This document shows positions 1 to 8,900 of a stretch of DNA of 64,000 bases, piece after piece. The stretch is from assembly GCA_004020315.1 (NCBI GenBank), contig SAQG01000008.1, positions 62,001-126,000 on the forward strand, given 5' to 3'. The position numbers and the translations under genes are program-made. Every line of letters begins with the position of its first letter. Position 1 is the first letter of the stretch. Under the pieces are notes generated by a model that had not been told where the DNA came from, searched no databases, and was given only the letters and a program-made list of their open reading frames with translations. This DNA is from Mesorhizobium sp. (GTDB lineage: Bacteria > Pseudomonadota > Alphaproteobacteria > Rhizobiales > Rhizobiaceae).

Positions 1-94
1 GGACCGGATCGCCAGGGGATTTACCGAGGAGGAGACGCGCGCCATCGCCGAATGGCTCGCCAAACCGGAGGCGGCGCGCCATGCCCAACCGTAG
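1..94 (+). CDS. C-terminal end of a c-type cytochrome-like protein (partial)
   Basis: Only the last 30 codons are inside the window, read from base 2 to a TAG at 92-94. The tail contains IARGFTEEETRAIAEWLA, which resembles the closing helix of class I cytochromes c such as the cytochrome subunit of flavocytochrome c sulfide dehydrogenase (SoxE/FccA). The next gene, the flavoprotein subunit, starts inside it with a 14-base overlap, so the two are probably translationally coupled partners in one periplasmic enzyme. No heme motif is visible because the N-terminal part lies upstream, so the identity comes mainly from context. Confidence 0.55.
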   Translation, partial: DRIARGFTEEETRAIAEWLAKPEAARHAQP

Positions 95-1343
95 AGCCTT
101 GATCGGCGGTGCGGCGGCCAGCGTCGCCGCCGCCGTCCTTGCCGCGCCGCAGGTACGCGCACAGGCGCAGCCCCCCGTGATCGTCATCGGCGGCGGCTTT
201 GCCGGGGCAAGCTGCGCACGCGCATTGAAACAGCTGGATCGCGACCTTGCCGTGACGCTGATCGAGCCAGAGACCGTCTATCTGGCCTGTCCGTTCAGCA
301 ATGCCGTGCTTGCGGGGCTGCGCGGCATCGAGGCGCAGACCTTCCGCTATGACCAGTTCGGCGACATCGGGCTCATCCGCAAGCGCGCTGTCGCCGTCGA
401 TGCCGAGCGCCGGCGCGTTCGGCTGGAGGATGGTACGGACATCGGCTACGTCAGGCTGGTGCTGGCGCCCGGCGTCGACCTGCGCTTCGACGCTTTGCCG
501 GGCTACGACGAGGCGGCGGTGGCGATCATGCCGCATGCCTGGAAGGCCGGGGCGCAGACGCTGCTGCTGCGCGACCAGCTCGCCGCGATGCCGGACGGTG
601 GGGTCGTCATCCTCTCCGCGCCAGCTAATCCGTTCCGCTGCCCGCCCGGTCCCTACGAGCGGGCAAGCCTAATCGCGCATTACCTCAAGACCAGCAAGCC
701 ACGCTCCAAGCTGATCATCCTCGATGCCAAGGACGCCTTTTCGAAGCAGCGGCTGTTCGAAGCGGCCTGGCAAGAGCTGTATCCCGGCTTGATCGAATGG
801 GTGCCGCTGTCCTCGGGCGGCAGGGTGACGGAAGTCGACCCGGCGACAAGGACGCTGGTGACCGAGTTCGGCAATCACAAGGCCGATGTCGCCAACGTGA
901 TCCCGCCGCAGCGTGCGGGCGGGATCGCACAGTCGGCCGGCGTTGCCGACCAGACGGGCTGGTGCCCGATCGACCCAGTCACCTTCGAGTCCCGCCTGCA
1001 GCCGGCGATCCACGTCATCGGCGACGCGGCGATCGGCGGGGCGATGCCGAAATCCGCCTTCAGCGCCAACGCCCAGGCAAAGGCTTGCGCTGCAGCGGTC
1101 GCCGCCCTGGTCAGGGAGCGGCAGCCCGCGCAGCCGAAGCTCATCAACACCTGCTACAGTCTGGTCGCGCCCGGCTACGGCATTTCGATCGCCGGCGTCT
1201 ACCGGCCGCGCGACGGCCTGCTTGCCGAGGTGGAGGGTGCGGGCGGCACCAGCCCGCTCGAAGCGCCGCTTTCCGTCCGCGAACTGGAAGCGGCGTATGC
1301 GGAGGACTGGTTCCGGACGATCACCAGTGAAGTGTTCGGATGA
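81..1343 (+). CDS. soxF: Flavocytochrome c sulfide dehydrogenase flavoprotein subunit (SoxF/FccB)
   Basis: A 420-residue FAD-dependent enzyme of the pyridine nucleotide-disulfide oxidoreductase fold that oxidises sulfide in the periplasm and passes electrons to its cytochrome partner. The N-terminus carries a Tat-type signal (NRRALIGG, then an Ala-rich stretch to AQAQ). The FAD-binding Gly motif VIGGGFAGAS follows at about residues 36-45. The Cys in YLACPFSN is where family members bind FAD covalently. The Cys in FRCPPGPYERAS and in NTCYS are placed like the redox-active disulfide of FccB. It overlaps the upstream cytochrome-like gene and soxX (ATGA). The length is normal and all key Cys residues are present. 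Confidence 0.9.
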   Translation: MPNRRALIGGAAASVAAAVLAAPQVRAQAQPPVIVIGGGFAGASCARALKQLDRDLAVTLIEPETVYLACPFSNAVLAGLRGIEAQTFRYDQFGDIGLIRKRAVAVDAERRRVRLEDGTDIGYVRLVLAPGVDLRFDALPGYDEAAVAIMPHAWKAGAQTLLLRDQLAAMPDGGVVILSAPANPFRCPPGPYERASLIAHYLKTSKPRSKLIILDAKDAFSKQRLFEAAWQELYPGLIEWVPLSSGGRVTEVDPATRTLVTEFGNHKADVANVIPPQRAGGIAQSAGVADQTGWCPIDPVTFESRLQPAIHVIGDAAIGGAMPKSAFSANAQAKACAAAVAALVRERQPAQPKLINTCYSLVAPGYGISIAGVYRPRDGLLAEVEGAGGTSPLEAPLSVRELEAAYAEDWFRTITSEVFG

Positions 1344-1792
1344 TGAGGATGGCTTACCTCGCTCTTATGGGATTGCAGCTTGCGGCCTCGCCCGTTGCCG
1401 GCGGGGGGACGGGGTCTTATGTCGTGACCGGCGATGCGATCATGGCGCCTCTGGTCGGCGGCAAGGGTGATCCGGCGCGCGGCGCCGCGCTGATCTCGGA
1501 CCGGCAGCGCAGCCTCTGCACGCTCTGCCACAGCGGGCCGTTTCCCGACTCGCATCTGCACGGCACGCTGGCGCCCGACCTGACCGGCGTCGGGGCACGG
1601 CTTTCAGAAGGCCAGATCCGGCTGCGCGTGGTCGACATGAAGCGGCTCGCGCCGAACACGATCATGCCTTCCTACTACCGGGTCGCGGAAGAGCAAGGCC
1701 GGCGTGTCGCCACCGTCTGGCGCGGCAAGCCGATCCTGACCGGTGCCGATATCGAGGACATCGTCGCCTATCTCACGACGCTGAAGGGGTGA
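1340..1792 (+). CDS. soxX: SoxX, monoheme cytochrome c of the SoxAX complex
   Basis: A 150-residue secreted cytochrome with an N-terminal signal peptide and one heme-binding motif, CTLCH, near residue 58. It contains the SoxX-typical segment around APDLTGVGARL and a Met-containing IMPSYYRV stretch expected to supply the distal heme ligand. With SoxA it forms the heterodimer that attaches thiosulfate to the SoxY carrier cysteine. Its ATG overlaps the soxF stop by four bases, and soxY follows directly. In most sox operons soxX lies immediately before soxY, as here. Confidence 0.9.
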   Translation: MMRMAYLALMGLQLAASPVAGGGTGSYVVTGDAIMAPLVGGKGDPARGAALISDRQRSLCTLCHSGPFPDSHLHGTLAPDLTGVGARLSEGQIRLRVVDMKRLAPNTIMPSYYRVAEEQGRRVATVWRGKPILTGADIEDIVAYLTTLKG

Positions 1793-1794
1793 TT

Positions 1795-2277
1795 ATGCGC
1801 GAAGACCCGCTTCGAGTTCACGGAGGCCTGGTCGGACGGCGGCAGTTTCTTCGGGCCGGCATGACCGGCCTGCTGGTGATCAGTCTGCCTCGCTGGGCTG
1901 TTGCCCGTCCGAGCCTCGATGAAGCGATCCGGACCTTCACCGGGGGAGCCGACGTTCTCGACGGCCGACTCCGGCTCGACCTGCCGCCTCTGGTCGAGAA
2001 CGGCAACGCGGTCGGGATCACAGTCGCCGCCGAGAGTCCCATGACCGAAGAGGACCATGTCCGGCGCATCGCGGTCTTCAACGAGAAGAACCCGGAGGCG
2101 AATGTCGCGGTTTTCCATCTCGGGCCGCGCTCCGGCCGCGCCATCGTCTCGACGCGGATCCGGCTCGCGACCTCGCAGGTCGTTGTCGCCGTCGCGGAGA
2201 TGAGCGACGGCAGCTTCTGGTCGAGCCGGGCGAGCGCCATCGTTACGCTGGCCGCCTGTATCGAGGACCTTTCATAA
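1795..2277 (+). CDS. soxY: SoxY, sulfur-carrier subunit with atypical C-terminus
   Basis: A 160-residue periplasmic carrier of the SoxYZ complex. The Tat signal GRRQFLRAG is followed by a hydrophobic stretch. The body has the SoxY features, including the FNEKNPEANVAVF strand region and the late IRLATSQVVVAVAEMSDG segment. The start at 1795 is preferred because GAAGGGG lies five bases upstream; an in-frame GTG at 1789 sits inside that ribosome-binding site. Canonical SoxY ends in GGCGG, which holds the cysteine that carries sulfur intermediates. This protein ends in TLAACIEDLS, and that Cys, six residues from the end, is the only one in the protein. It may still be the carrier residue, but the flexible glycine arm is absent. 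Confidence 0.85.
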   Translation: MREDPLRVHGGLVGRRQFLRAGMTGLLVISLPRWAVARPSLDEAIRTFTGGADVLDGRLRLDLPPLVENGNAVGITVAAESPMTEEDHVRRIAVFNEKNPEANVAVFHLGPRSGRAIVSTRIRLATSQVVVAVAEMSDGSFWSSRASAIVTLAACIEDLS

Positions 2278-2597
2278 TGGCGCGTGCGCTCGTCAATGTG
2301 CCCAAAACGGCCAGGCAGGGCGAGGTCGTCGAGATCAAGGCGATGATCGCCCATCCGATGGAAACCGGCTATCGTATCGGCCCGAACGGCTCCAACATCC
2401 CCCGCGACATCATCCGCCGTTTCGCCTGCACCTACAACGGCGAGGAGGTGTTTTCGGCCGATCTCCATCCGGCAGTGTCGGCCAATCCGTTCATTGCCTT
2501 CACGCTCGTTGCCACGACGAGCGGCACGATCGACTTCACCTGGACCGACGATGCCGGGAAGATCCAAACGGCGTCCGCCATGATCACGGTGAACTGA
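2277..2597 (+). CDS. soxZ: SoxZ, partner of the SoxY sulfur carrier
   Basis: A 106-residue protein with no signal peptide, as usual for SoxZ, which is exported with Tat-targeted SoxY. It shows the family immunoglobulin-like pattern, with EVVEIKAMIAHPMETGYR near the N-terminus, the charged RDIIRRFACTYNGEEVF segment in the middle, and GTIDFTWTDDAG near the end. Its ATG shares one base with the soxY TAA and its TGA overlaps the soxA ATG, so expression is tightly coupled. Length and motifs are normal for the family. Confidence 0.92.
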   Translation: MARALVNVPKTARQGEVVEIKAMIAHPMETGYRIGPNGSNIPRDIIRRFACTYNGEEVFSADLHPAVSANPFIAFTLVATTSGTIDFTWTDDAGKIQTASAMITVN

Positions 2598-3376
2598 TGC
2601 ATGCGCTCTGGCGGCTTGCAGCCGTCGGTGCCGCCGCCATTTGCGGCATTGTCTCGGCCGCCGGAATCGAAGACGGCGAGAAGCGCTCCGGCTTCGACTT
2701 CATGACGCCGGAGACGCAGGCGCTGCAAGCCGACGAGATGAGCAACCCCGGCATGCTGTGGGTGCTGCAGGGCGAGCAGCTCTGGCAACAGGCGGAGGGC
2801 AGGGCGGATGTCGCCTGCGCCGGCTGCCATGACGATGCCAGCCAGACGATGCGCGGCGTTGCTGCGCGCTACCCGGCCTTTGACGCGGCAACGGGACGGC
2901 CGATCGACCTTGCCGGGCGCATCAACTCCTGCCGCGCGGAGCGGCAGCAGGCCGAGCCGCTCGCGCCCGAGTCTGACGCTTTGCTCGCCCTGACGGCCTA
3001 TGTGGCGCATCAGTCGCGCGGCATGCCAATCACACCGGGGACCGACGCCCGGCTCGCGCCGTTCCGCGACAACGGCCGGCGTCTGTTCCAAAGCCGCATA
3101 GGCCAGCTCCAGCTCTCCTGCGCCTCCTGCCACGACGACAATTGGGGCAAACGGCTCGGCGGCAGTGTTATACCGCAGGCGCATCCGACCGGCTATCCGC
3201 TCTATCGACTGGAGTGGCAGACGGTCGGTTCACTGCAGCGGCGCCTGCGCAACTGCATGATCGGAGTCAGGGCCGAGCCCTTCGCTTTCGGCGCACCCGA
3301 ACTCGTCGACCTGGAACTCCACCTGACGGAGCGGGCCAGCGGCCTTCTGGTCGAGACGCCGGCCGTCCGGCCGTGA
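2597..3376 (+). CDS. soxA: SoxA, diheme cytochrome c of the SoxAX complex
   Basis: A 259-residue exported cytochrome with an N-terminal signal peptide. Two heme motifs are visible, CAGCH near residue 74 and CASCH near residue 175, so this is the diheme form of SoxA. The Cys in LRNCMIGVRAEPF lies where the family has the persulfide-modified active-site/heme-ligand cysteine. SoxAX couples thiosulfate or related sulfur species to SoxY. It is the last gene of the visible sox operon. No T-rich terminator is evident before the convergent LysR gene at 3594. Confidence 0.92.
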   Translation: MHALWRLAAVGAAAICGIVSAAGIEDGEKRSGFDFMTPETQALQADEMSNPGMLWVLQGEQLWQQAEGRADVACAGCHDDASQTMRGVAARYPAFDAATGRPIDLAGRINSCRAERQQAEPLAPESDALLALTAYVAHQSRGMPITPGTDARLAPFRDNGRRLFQSRIGQLQLSCASCHDDNWGKRLGGSVIPQAHPTGYPLYRLEWQTVGSLQRRLRNCMIGVRAEPFAFGAPELVDLELHLTERASGLLVETPAVRP

Positions 3377-3593
3377 TGCCGGACTGCGGCTGGTCATTCA
3401 CCTGCCGCCGAGGGACAGTTGATCGCAATGCGGCACTCGCGGGGCGTTTCAACATTTCGAGCGTTGCGGACTCTTGACCCCAAAGACCACCTTCGTCCCC
3501 GCAGGACGAATGGCAGCCAATCCCGGTCGCTCGCGGCATCTTCACTGGAATGCTTGGTGTCGGCACGACGTCTTTAGCGCAACTTCGGTCGTC

Positions 3594-4484
3594 TTATTCT
3601 CTGAATCGCAGACGTTGCAGGAGGAGGCTGAAGGCTGGCGATGGCTGCCGCCGACTCGGATAGTAGAGGTAGTAGCCGTCGAACGGCTCGCACCAGTCCT
3701 CAAGGACATGGACCAGCACCCCTTCGGTCACCAACGCTGCTGTCCGGTCCTCGACCAAGAACGCGATGCCGTGTCCTGCGACGGCGGCAGCGACGATAAG
3801 TTCGGCATCGTTGAACGTCAGCTGACCCTCGACCTTGACATTCAGCTCGCGCCCGTCCTTCTCGAACTCCCAAGCGTAGATGCTTCCGCTCACCATCCGG
3901 AGATTGATGCAGGAGTGCCTCGCGAGATCGTGAGGCGTCAGCGGCTGCCCGTGCTGGGCAAAGTAGGCCGGAGAGCCGACTGCTGCCATCCTCAGCCTGG
4001 GTCCGATCCGAACCGCGATCATGTCCTTCTCTAATCGTTCCCCAAGGCGAACGCCCGCATCGTAACGCTTTGCGACGATGTCGGTCAGGCCCGACTCGAT
4101 GTTGAGTTCGACCTGAATGTCGGGATGCTCGGCTGTAAGCAGATCGACCGCTGGCCAGAGCACTGTTTGAGCAGCGTGTTCGGACGTGGTGATCCGGATT
4201 GTGCCGGCCGGTCGCTCACGCAGTTCTGTCAGCGCTGCAAGCTTGGCGTCGATGTCGTCCAGCGCAGGCCGGAGGGTCTCGAGCAACCGCTCGCCAGCCT
4301 CGGTCGGCGCTACACTGCGCGTCGTGCGAGTCAGCAGGCGCAGGCCCAGCTTGGCCTCTAACCGCCGCATCGCGTGGCTGAGTGCCGACTGGGAGATGCC
4401 AAGCCTTGCAGCCGCTCTGGTGAAGCTCTGTTCTTCGGCGACCGCCAGGAACATAGCCAAACTGCCCAGATCCTCACGTCCCAT
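3594..4484 (-). CDS. LysR-family transcriptional regulator
   Basis: A 296-residue LysR protein. The N-terminal winged helix-turn-helix includes RAAARLGISQSALSHAMRRL at about residues 23-42, followed by LRLLTRTTRSVAPTEAGE. The rest is the substrate-binding-type effector domain, with TIRITTSEHAAQ at its start. It is transcribed away from the Tat-exported aldo/keto reductase gene, so that gene and the following flavodoxin are likely targets. A short palindrome, ATGAC-N5-GTCAT, lies 22 bases upstream of its start. The effector cannot be read from the sequence. Confidence 0.9.
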   Translation of the reverse strand: MGREDLGSLAMFLAVAEEQSFTRAAARLGISQSALSHAMRRLEAKLGLRLLTRTTRSVAPTEAGERLLETLRPALDDIDAKLAALTELRERPAGTIRITTSEHAAQTVLWPAVDLLTAEHPDIQVELNIESGLTDIVAKRYDAGVRLGERLEKDMIAVRIGPRLRMAAVGSPAYFAQHGQPLTPHDLARHSCINLRMVSGSIYAWEFEKDGRELNVKVEGQLTFNDAELIVAAAVAGHGIAFLVEDRTAALVTEGVLVHVLEDWCEPFDGYYLYYPSRRQPSPAFSLLLQRLRFRE

Positions 4485-4505
4485 GCCAGTCGCCTCCCGC
4501 TATTC

Positions 4506-4520
4506 ATGACACATAGTCAT
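4506..4520. promoter_or_regulatory. Candidate LysR operator palindrome
   Basis: ATGAC and GTCAT form a perfect 5-base inverted repeat separated by five bases, between the divergent LysR and aldo/keto reductase genes and close to the LysR start. Size and position fit an autoregulatory LysR site; the assignment is inferred. Confidence 0.4.
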
Positions 4521-4770
4521 AGGCCCATGCGCTTTGCCCTGTCTAATCGCCAGGACACGGAGGGAATATCTTCCCCCAGATGGAAAGCTGCGCTGCGATG
4601 CCGGCTACCCGCGAGAGGACGAAATGCAGAACGAACATTGGGCCAGAGCGGCCCAAACGGCAACGGGCCGGCGCTGGAGACTAGGGTTCGCCGCGGCCTG
4701 AATCCGGCGGACATCGACACGAAGAGATTCCTCGAAGACTGATCCCGACCCGATGAAAGGACTATCAGAC

Positions 4771-5928
<1,158 letters not shown>

Positions 5929-5959
5929 TCGCCATGATTAGCCGTGACGGGAGGCCCCG

Positions 5960-6559
5960 GTGACTTCGACTGTCCTCATCTCGCGCCGGCAGGCCCTGCA
6001 ACGTTCGCTTCTACTGCCTTTGGTGGCGGGGGTGAACTCCGCGACAGCAAGCGCCGAACCGACTGCGGCCGGTCGCAGTGCCACGGTCCTGGTGGCCTAC
6101 TTTACCCGGACTGGCAACACGCGCCTGATCGCCACCCAGATTGCCCGCGCGCTCGATGCAACCCTGTTTCAGATCGTGCCGGCGGCGGCCTATCCGGAAG
6201 ACTACGAGGCACAGGTCGCGCAGGCAGAGGACGAGCGGCAGCGCGGCTACGAACCGCCACTGCAGGCGACGGTGCCGGATCTGAGCTCCTATGAAACCGT
6301 ATTCCTGGGCTTTCCGATCTGGGGAATGACCGCGCCTTCCGTCATACGCTCGTTCCTGTCGCAGCACGACATGTCGGGCAAGACGCTAGTGCCGTTCATC
6401 ACGCATGGCGGCTATGGGCTCGGCAACAGCCTCGCCATAGTCGCCGAGCATGCACCCGGTGCCCGTCTGATCGATGGGTTTTCCGAACAATGCGACCAGG
6501 AGCGCGAGACGCTTCGAGAGGTCACACAGTGGCTCGCGAGTGTCGGTATAGGCCGGTAG
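5960..6559 (+). CDS. Tat-exported flavodoxin-like protein
   Basis: A 199-residue flavodoxin-fold protein. The leader has a Tat motif (SRRQALQ) and a hydrophobic stretch ending at ATASAEP. The FMN phosphate-binding loop FTRTGNTRLIA is at about residues 48-58, and FLGFPIWGMTAPSVI matches the second flavin-binding region. The GTG start has GGGAGG about five bases upstream. It lies 31 bases after the aldo/keto reductase gene on the same strand and probably in one transcript. It likely binds FMN and acts as an electron carrier or quinone/nitro reductase at the periplasmic face. Substrate unknown. Confidence 0.8.
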   Translation: MTSTVLISRRQALQRSLLLPLVAGVNSATASAEPTAAGRSATVLVAYFTRTGNTRLIATQIARALDATLFQIVPAAAYPEDYEAQVAQAEDERQRGYEPPLQATVPDLSSYETVFLGFPIWGMTAPSVIRSFLSQHDMSGKTLVPFITHGGYGLGNSLAIVAEHAPGARLIDGFSEQCDQERETLREVTQWLASVGIGR

Positions 6560-6626
6560 CCTGAGCTGCGCACTCCTCCGCTCGTGCGTTCTGTGCTTGT
6601 GGGTCTTCGATCGATCTGCGCCTACT

Positions 6627-7229
6627 TCAGGTCTTCTTCCAATTTTGCGGAAGCGGGCCTTTGCTCCCATAGACGGGATCCTTGCGTGGACGACCTACCT
6701 TCCGGATCGTCGCCAGCGCGCCATCATGCTCCTGGGCAGTCGTGCATTCGTCATAGGTCCCAAATGGAGGGTAGGCGCCGACAACCAGAAAATCGTCGGA
6801 TGCCGAAAGGCATTGATGCCCGGTGCCGGCCGGAAGAACCGCGACGTCGCCGGCCTTCAGTGACAGGGTTCGGCCCCTTTTGCCTCCAAACCGGACTTTG
6901 GCCGTCCCGGCCGCGACCCCCAGCACCTCATGTATTCGCGAATGGTAGTGAACGTAATCGTAGATGCCGTTCCGCCAGCTGTCCCCCCAACCATTGGCCT
7001 CGAAAAGCTCCTCCAAGACGGCTGCGGGATCAAATTCTTCGGGCAGCCTCACGGCGCTGCGATAGACGACAAGCGGCCAAAACGGATGATTGGGCACCAG
7101 GCCGTCATCCTTGAACCAAAACTCATTTGCTTTTCGCCGCCTTATAAGATCGGTTACTTCTTGCCTGCCCGGTCTTGCGACACCGGTAACCTGCTCGACA
7201 GCTTTCTTGGTACTCTGCAGAATGCTCAT
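6627..7229 (-). CDS. Cupin-domain protein (YjlB-like)
   Basis: A 200-residue single-domain cupin. Motif 1 is seen as HYHSRIHEVLGVAAGTAKV, with two His and a Glu able to hold a metal, and motif 2 as LPAGTGHQCL. The surrounding pattern (EANGWGDSWRNGIYDY before the motif, PFGTYDEC after it) resembles the YjlB-like group of small cytoplasmic cupins, whose reaction is not established. The ATG at 7229 has AGG six bases upstream; an in-frame ATG at 7271 would add 14 residues. It converges with the flavodoxin gene, so it is not in that transcript. Confidence 0.75.
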   Translation of the reverse strand: MSILQSTKKAVEQVTGVARPGRQEVTDLIRRRKANEFWFKDDGLVPNHPFWPLVVYRSAVRLPEEFDPAAVLEELFEANGWGDSWRNGIYDYVHYHSRIHEVLGVAAGTAKVRFGGKRGRTLSLKAGDVAVLPAGTGHQCLSASDDFLVVGAYPPFGTYDECTTAQEHDGALATIRKVGRPRKDPVYGSKGPLPQNWKKT

Positions 7230-7366
7230 GATGTAGCCTGCATTGCTGGTTGTCCGAGGACGACTCTTCATGCCGATTCAACCGGCTGGATGCCGGTCGG
7301 TTCCGCTACCTTTTGACCCACGGCAATCCAGCCGGATTTGTTCGATGACAGCAGGAGATATTCGGC

Positions 7367-7606
7367 ATGAGTAACGTGGTAACGCTGCATGGTGACAAGC
7401 GCTGGAAAGCGGTTCTTGTCTACGGCCACCAGAACGGCCCGATTACGATCGAACATTATCTTGAAGAGATTTCCGAGCTTCATAACATCATCGAACACGG
7501 CCCGGACTGGAACACCCTGATTGCGTGCACGGTGACAATCAACCGTCCCGACGGTGGTGAGGAGCAGAACAGCGAGGAAAAGGAGGCACGCCGTGAGCAT
7601 CGGTAA
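7367..7606 (+). CDS. Small protein of unknown function
   Basis: A 79-residue soluble protein with no recognised domain. The N-terminal half has a beta-alpha look (VVTLHGDKRWKAVLVYGHQNG, then a helical EHYLEEISELHNIIEHG) and the C-terminus is highly charged with Glu and Arg. The start is supported by AGGAG about nine bases upstream. A 27-codon reading frame beginning with GTG at 7593 overlaps its end and has a perfect AGGAGG six bases upstream. That frame may be a real leader-size gene or a remnant. Confidence 0.5.
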   Translation: MSNVVTLHGDKRWKAVLVYGHQNGPITIEHYLEEISELHNIIEHGPDWNTLIACTVTINRPDGGEEQNSEEKEARREHR

Positions 7607-7676
7607 GATCGCGGATAAGTTCATCCGAGCGGCCGAGATCGAGCACGTCAGCCACTAGCATGTCGGGCCGCGTAGC
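7593..7676 (+). CDS. Possible 27-residue small ORF
   Basis: A GTG start has AGGAGG exactly six bases upstream and opens a short frame beginning MSIGKIADKF, which stops at 7674-7676. It overlaps the end of the 79-residue unknown gene by 14 bases. The ribosome-binding site is the only support; the peptide matches nothing recognised and could be the front of a decayed gene. Confidence 0.2.
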
Positions 7677-7807
7677 GGGCGCTTACCATGGCCAATTGGC
7701 TTCCAATTGCGGCGGTAAATCGCATATAGGGTCACGTTAGAGCACGCGCCTGTCAAATTGCTCAATCATTCCAACCGGGCATTGGACGGACCGAGACAGA
7801 AAAGACG

Positions 7808-8803
7808 ATGAATGAGATAAACCACAAACTTGCCGTGGCGCCGATGATGGACTGGACGGACCGGCATTGCCGGTTCCTCCATCGCCAGTTGACGTGTCGG
7901 GCATTGCTCTACACCGAGATGGTCGTGGCCGACGCGGTCATCCAGGGCGAGCGCGAGCGCTTGCTCGGCTTCGATGATACGGAACATCCGGTCGCGTTGC
8001 AGCTCGGCGGCTCCGATCCGCAGAAGCTTGCCGAGGCGGCCCGCATCGGCGAAGCCTTCGGCTATGACGAGATCAACCTCAATGTCGGCTGCCCGTCCGA
8101 CCGCGTCCAGTCGGGTACGTTCGGCGCCTGCCTGATGAAAGCACCGGTTCTGGTCGCTGATTGCGTCGCAGCGATGAAGGCTTCTGTCAGCATCCCCGTC
8201 ACCGTCAAATGCCGCATCGGCGTCGACGAGCAGGATCCTGAGCCGGCGCTCGATGCGCTGGCGGACGGGGTTTTCGCGGCCGGCGCGGGCGCGCTGTGGG
8301 TACATGCCCGCAAGGCGTGGCTGGAAGGGCTAAGCCCGAAGGAAAACCGCGACATCCCGCCACTCGATTACAATAGGGTCTATCGGCTGAAAGCCAAAAA
8401 CCCAAACAAATTCATCGGCATCAATGGCGGCATTCAATCACTTGAAGAGGCGCTTGACCACATTGATCATGCCGACGGCGCCATGCTTGGCCGCGCCGCC
8501 TATCACACGCCGGGCATTCTAGCAGGCGTCGACGCCGCGTTTTACGGCGACACACCCAACGCCTTCGATTTTGCCGCGCTGATCGATGCCATGGCGGATT
8601 ATGCGGCACGCCATATCGAGCGGGGCGGGCGGCTTGGCCATGTCACTCGTCACATGGTCGGCTTGTTCCACGGCCTGCCCGGTGCGCGCCGCTACCGGCA
8701 GATCCTTTCGACCGATGCGACACGGCCCGGCGCCGGACCGGATGTGCTGAAGGCGGCTTTCGCTGCAGTCGATCTTGGCGGAACGGACGCCAAAGCAGCC
8801 TGA
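7808..8803 (+). CDS. dusA: tRNA-dihydrouridine(20/20a) synthase DusA
   Basis: A 331-residue FMN enzyme that reduces uridines in the tRNA D-loop. The TIM-barrel start KLAVAPMMDWTDRHCRF is typical of DusA. The catalytic Cys is in LNVGCPSDRVQSGTFGACL (Cys95), and the tail VTRHMVGLFHGLPGARRYR is the family helical domain that contacts tRNA. The length is normal. It ends AA-stop inside the first copy of a 39-base direct repeat. The genes immediately downstream look inserted relative to an ancestral convergence with the aspartic protease gene at 11646. Confidence 0.95.
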   Translation: MNEINHKLAVAPMMDWTDRHCRFLHRQLTCRALLYTEMVVADAVIQGERERLLGFDDTEHPVALQLGGSDPQKLAEAARIGEAFGYDEINLNVGCPSDRVQSGTFGACLMKAPVLVADCVAAMKASVSIPVTVKCRIGVDEQDPEPALDALADGVFAAGAGALWVHARKAWLEGLSPKENRDIPPLDYNRVYRLKAKNPNKFIGINGGIQSLEEALDHIDHADGAMLGRAAYHTPGILAGVDAAFYGDTPNAFDFAALIDAMADYAARHIERGGRLGHVTRHMVGLFHGLPGARRYRQILSTDATRPGAGPDVLKAAFAAVDLGGTDAKAA

Positions 8804-8833
8804 CTGGCCAGTCGCGCAAGATCATGCGGTCGC
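8795..8833. repeat. 39-bp direct repeat, left copy
   Basis: This copy spans the last two codons and stop of dusA plus 30 bases. It matches 11633-11671 at 35 of 39 positions in the same orientation, including 22 consecutive identical bases at the right end. The pair brackets the AraC-SDR-SDR genes. The right end of the repeat is coding in the second copy (C-terminus of the aspartic protease), so the left copy looks like a duplicated gene end. Confidence 0.85.
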
Positions 8834-8900
8834 TTGCGCCTGTTCCGCGGTCCCCTCAGCAATCCAGAGGATCGTCGATAGCTCAGGCAAAGCTGTCAAA

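Noticed and set aside
7268..7624. 118-codon minus-strand frame with a hydrophobic N-terminus
   Set aside because: It is opposite the better-supported 79-residue gene, which has a good ribosome-binding site; the hydrophobic run is a by-product of the charged C-terminus on the other strand.
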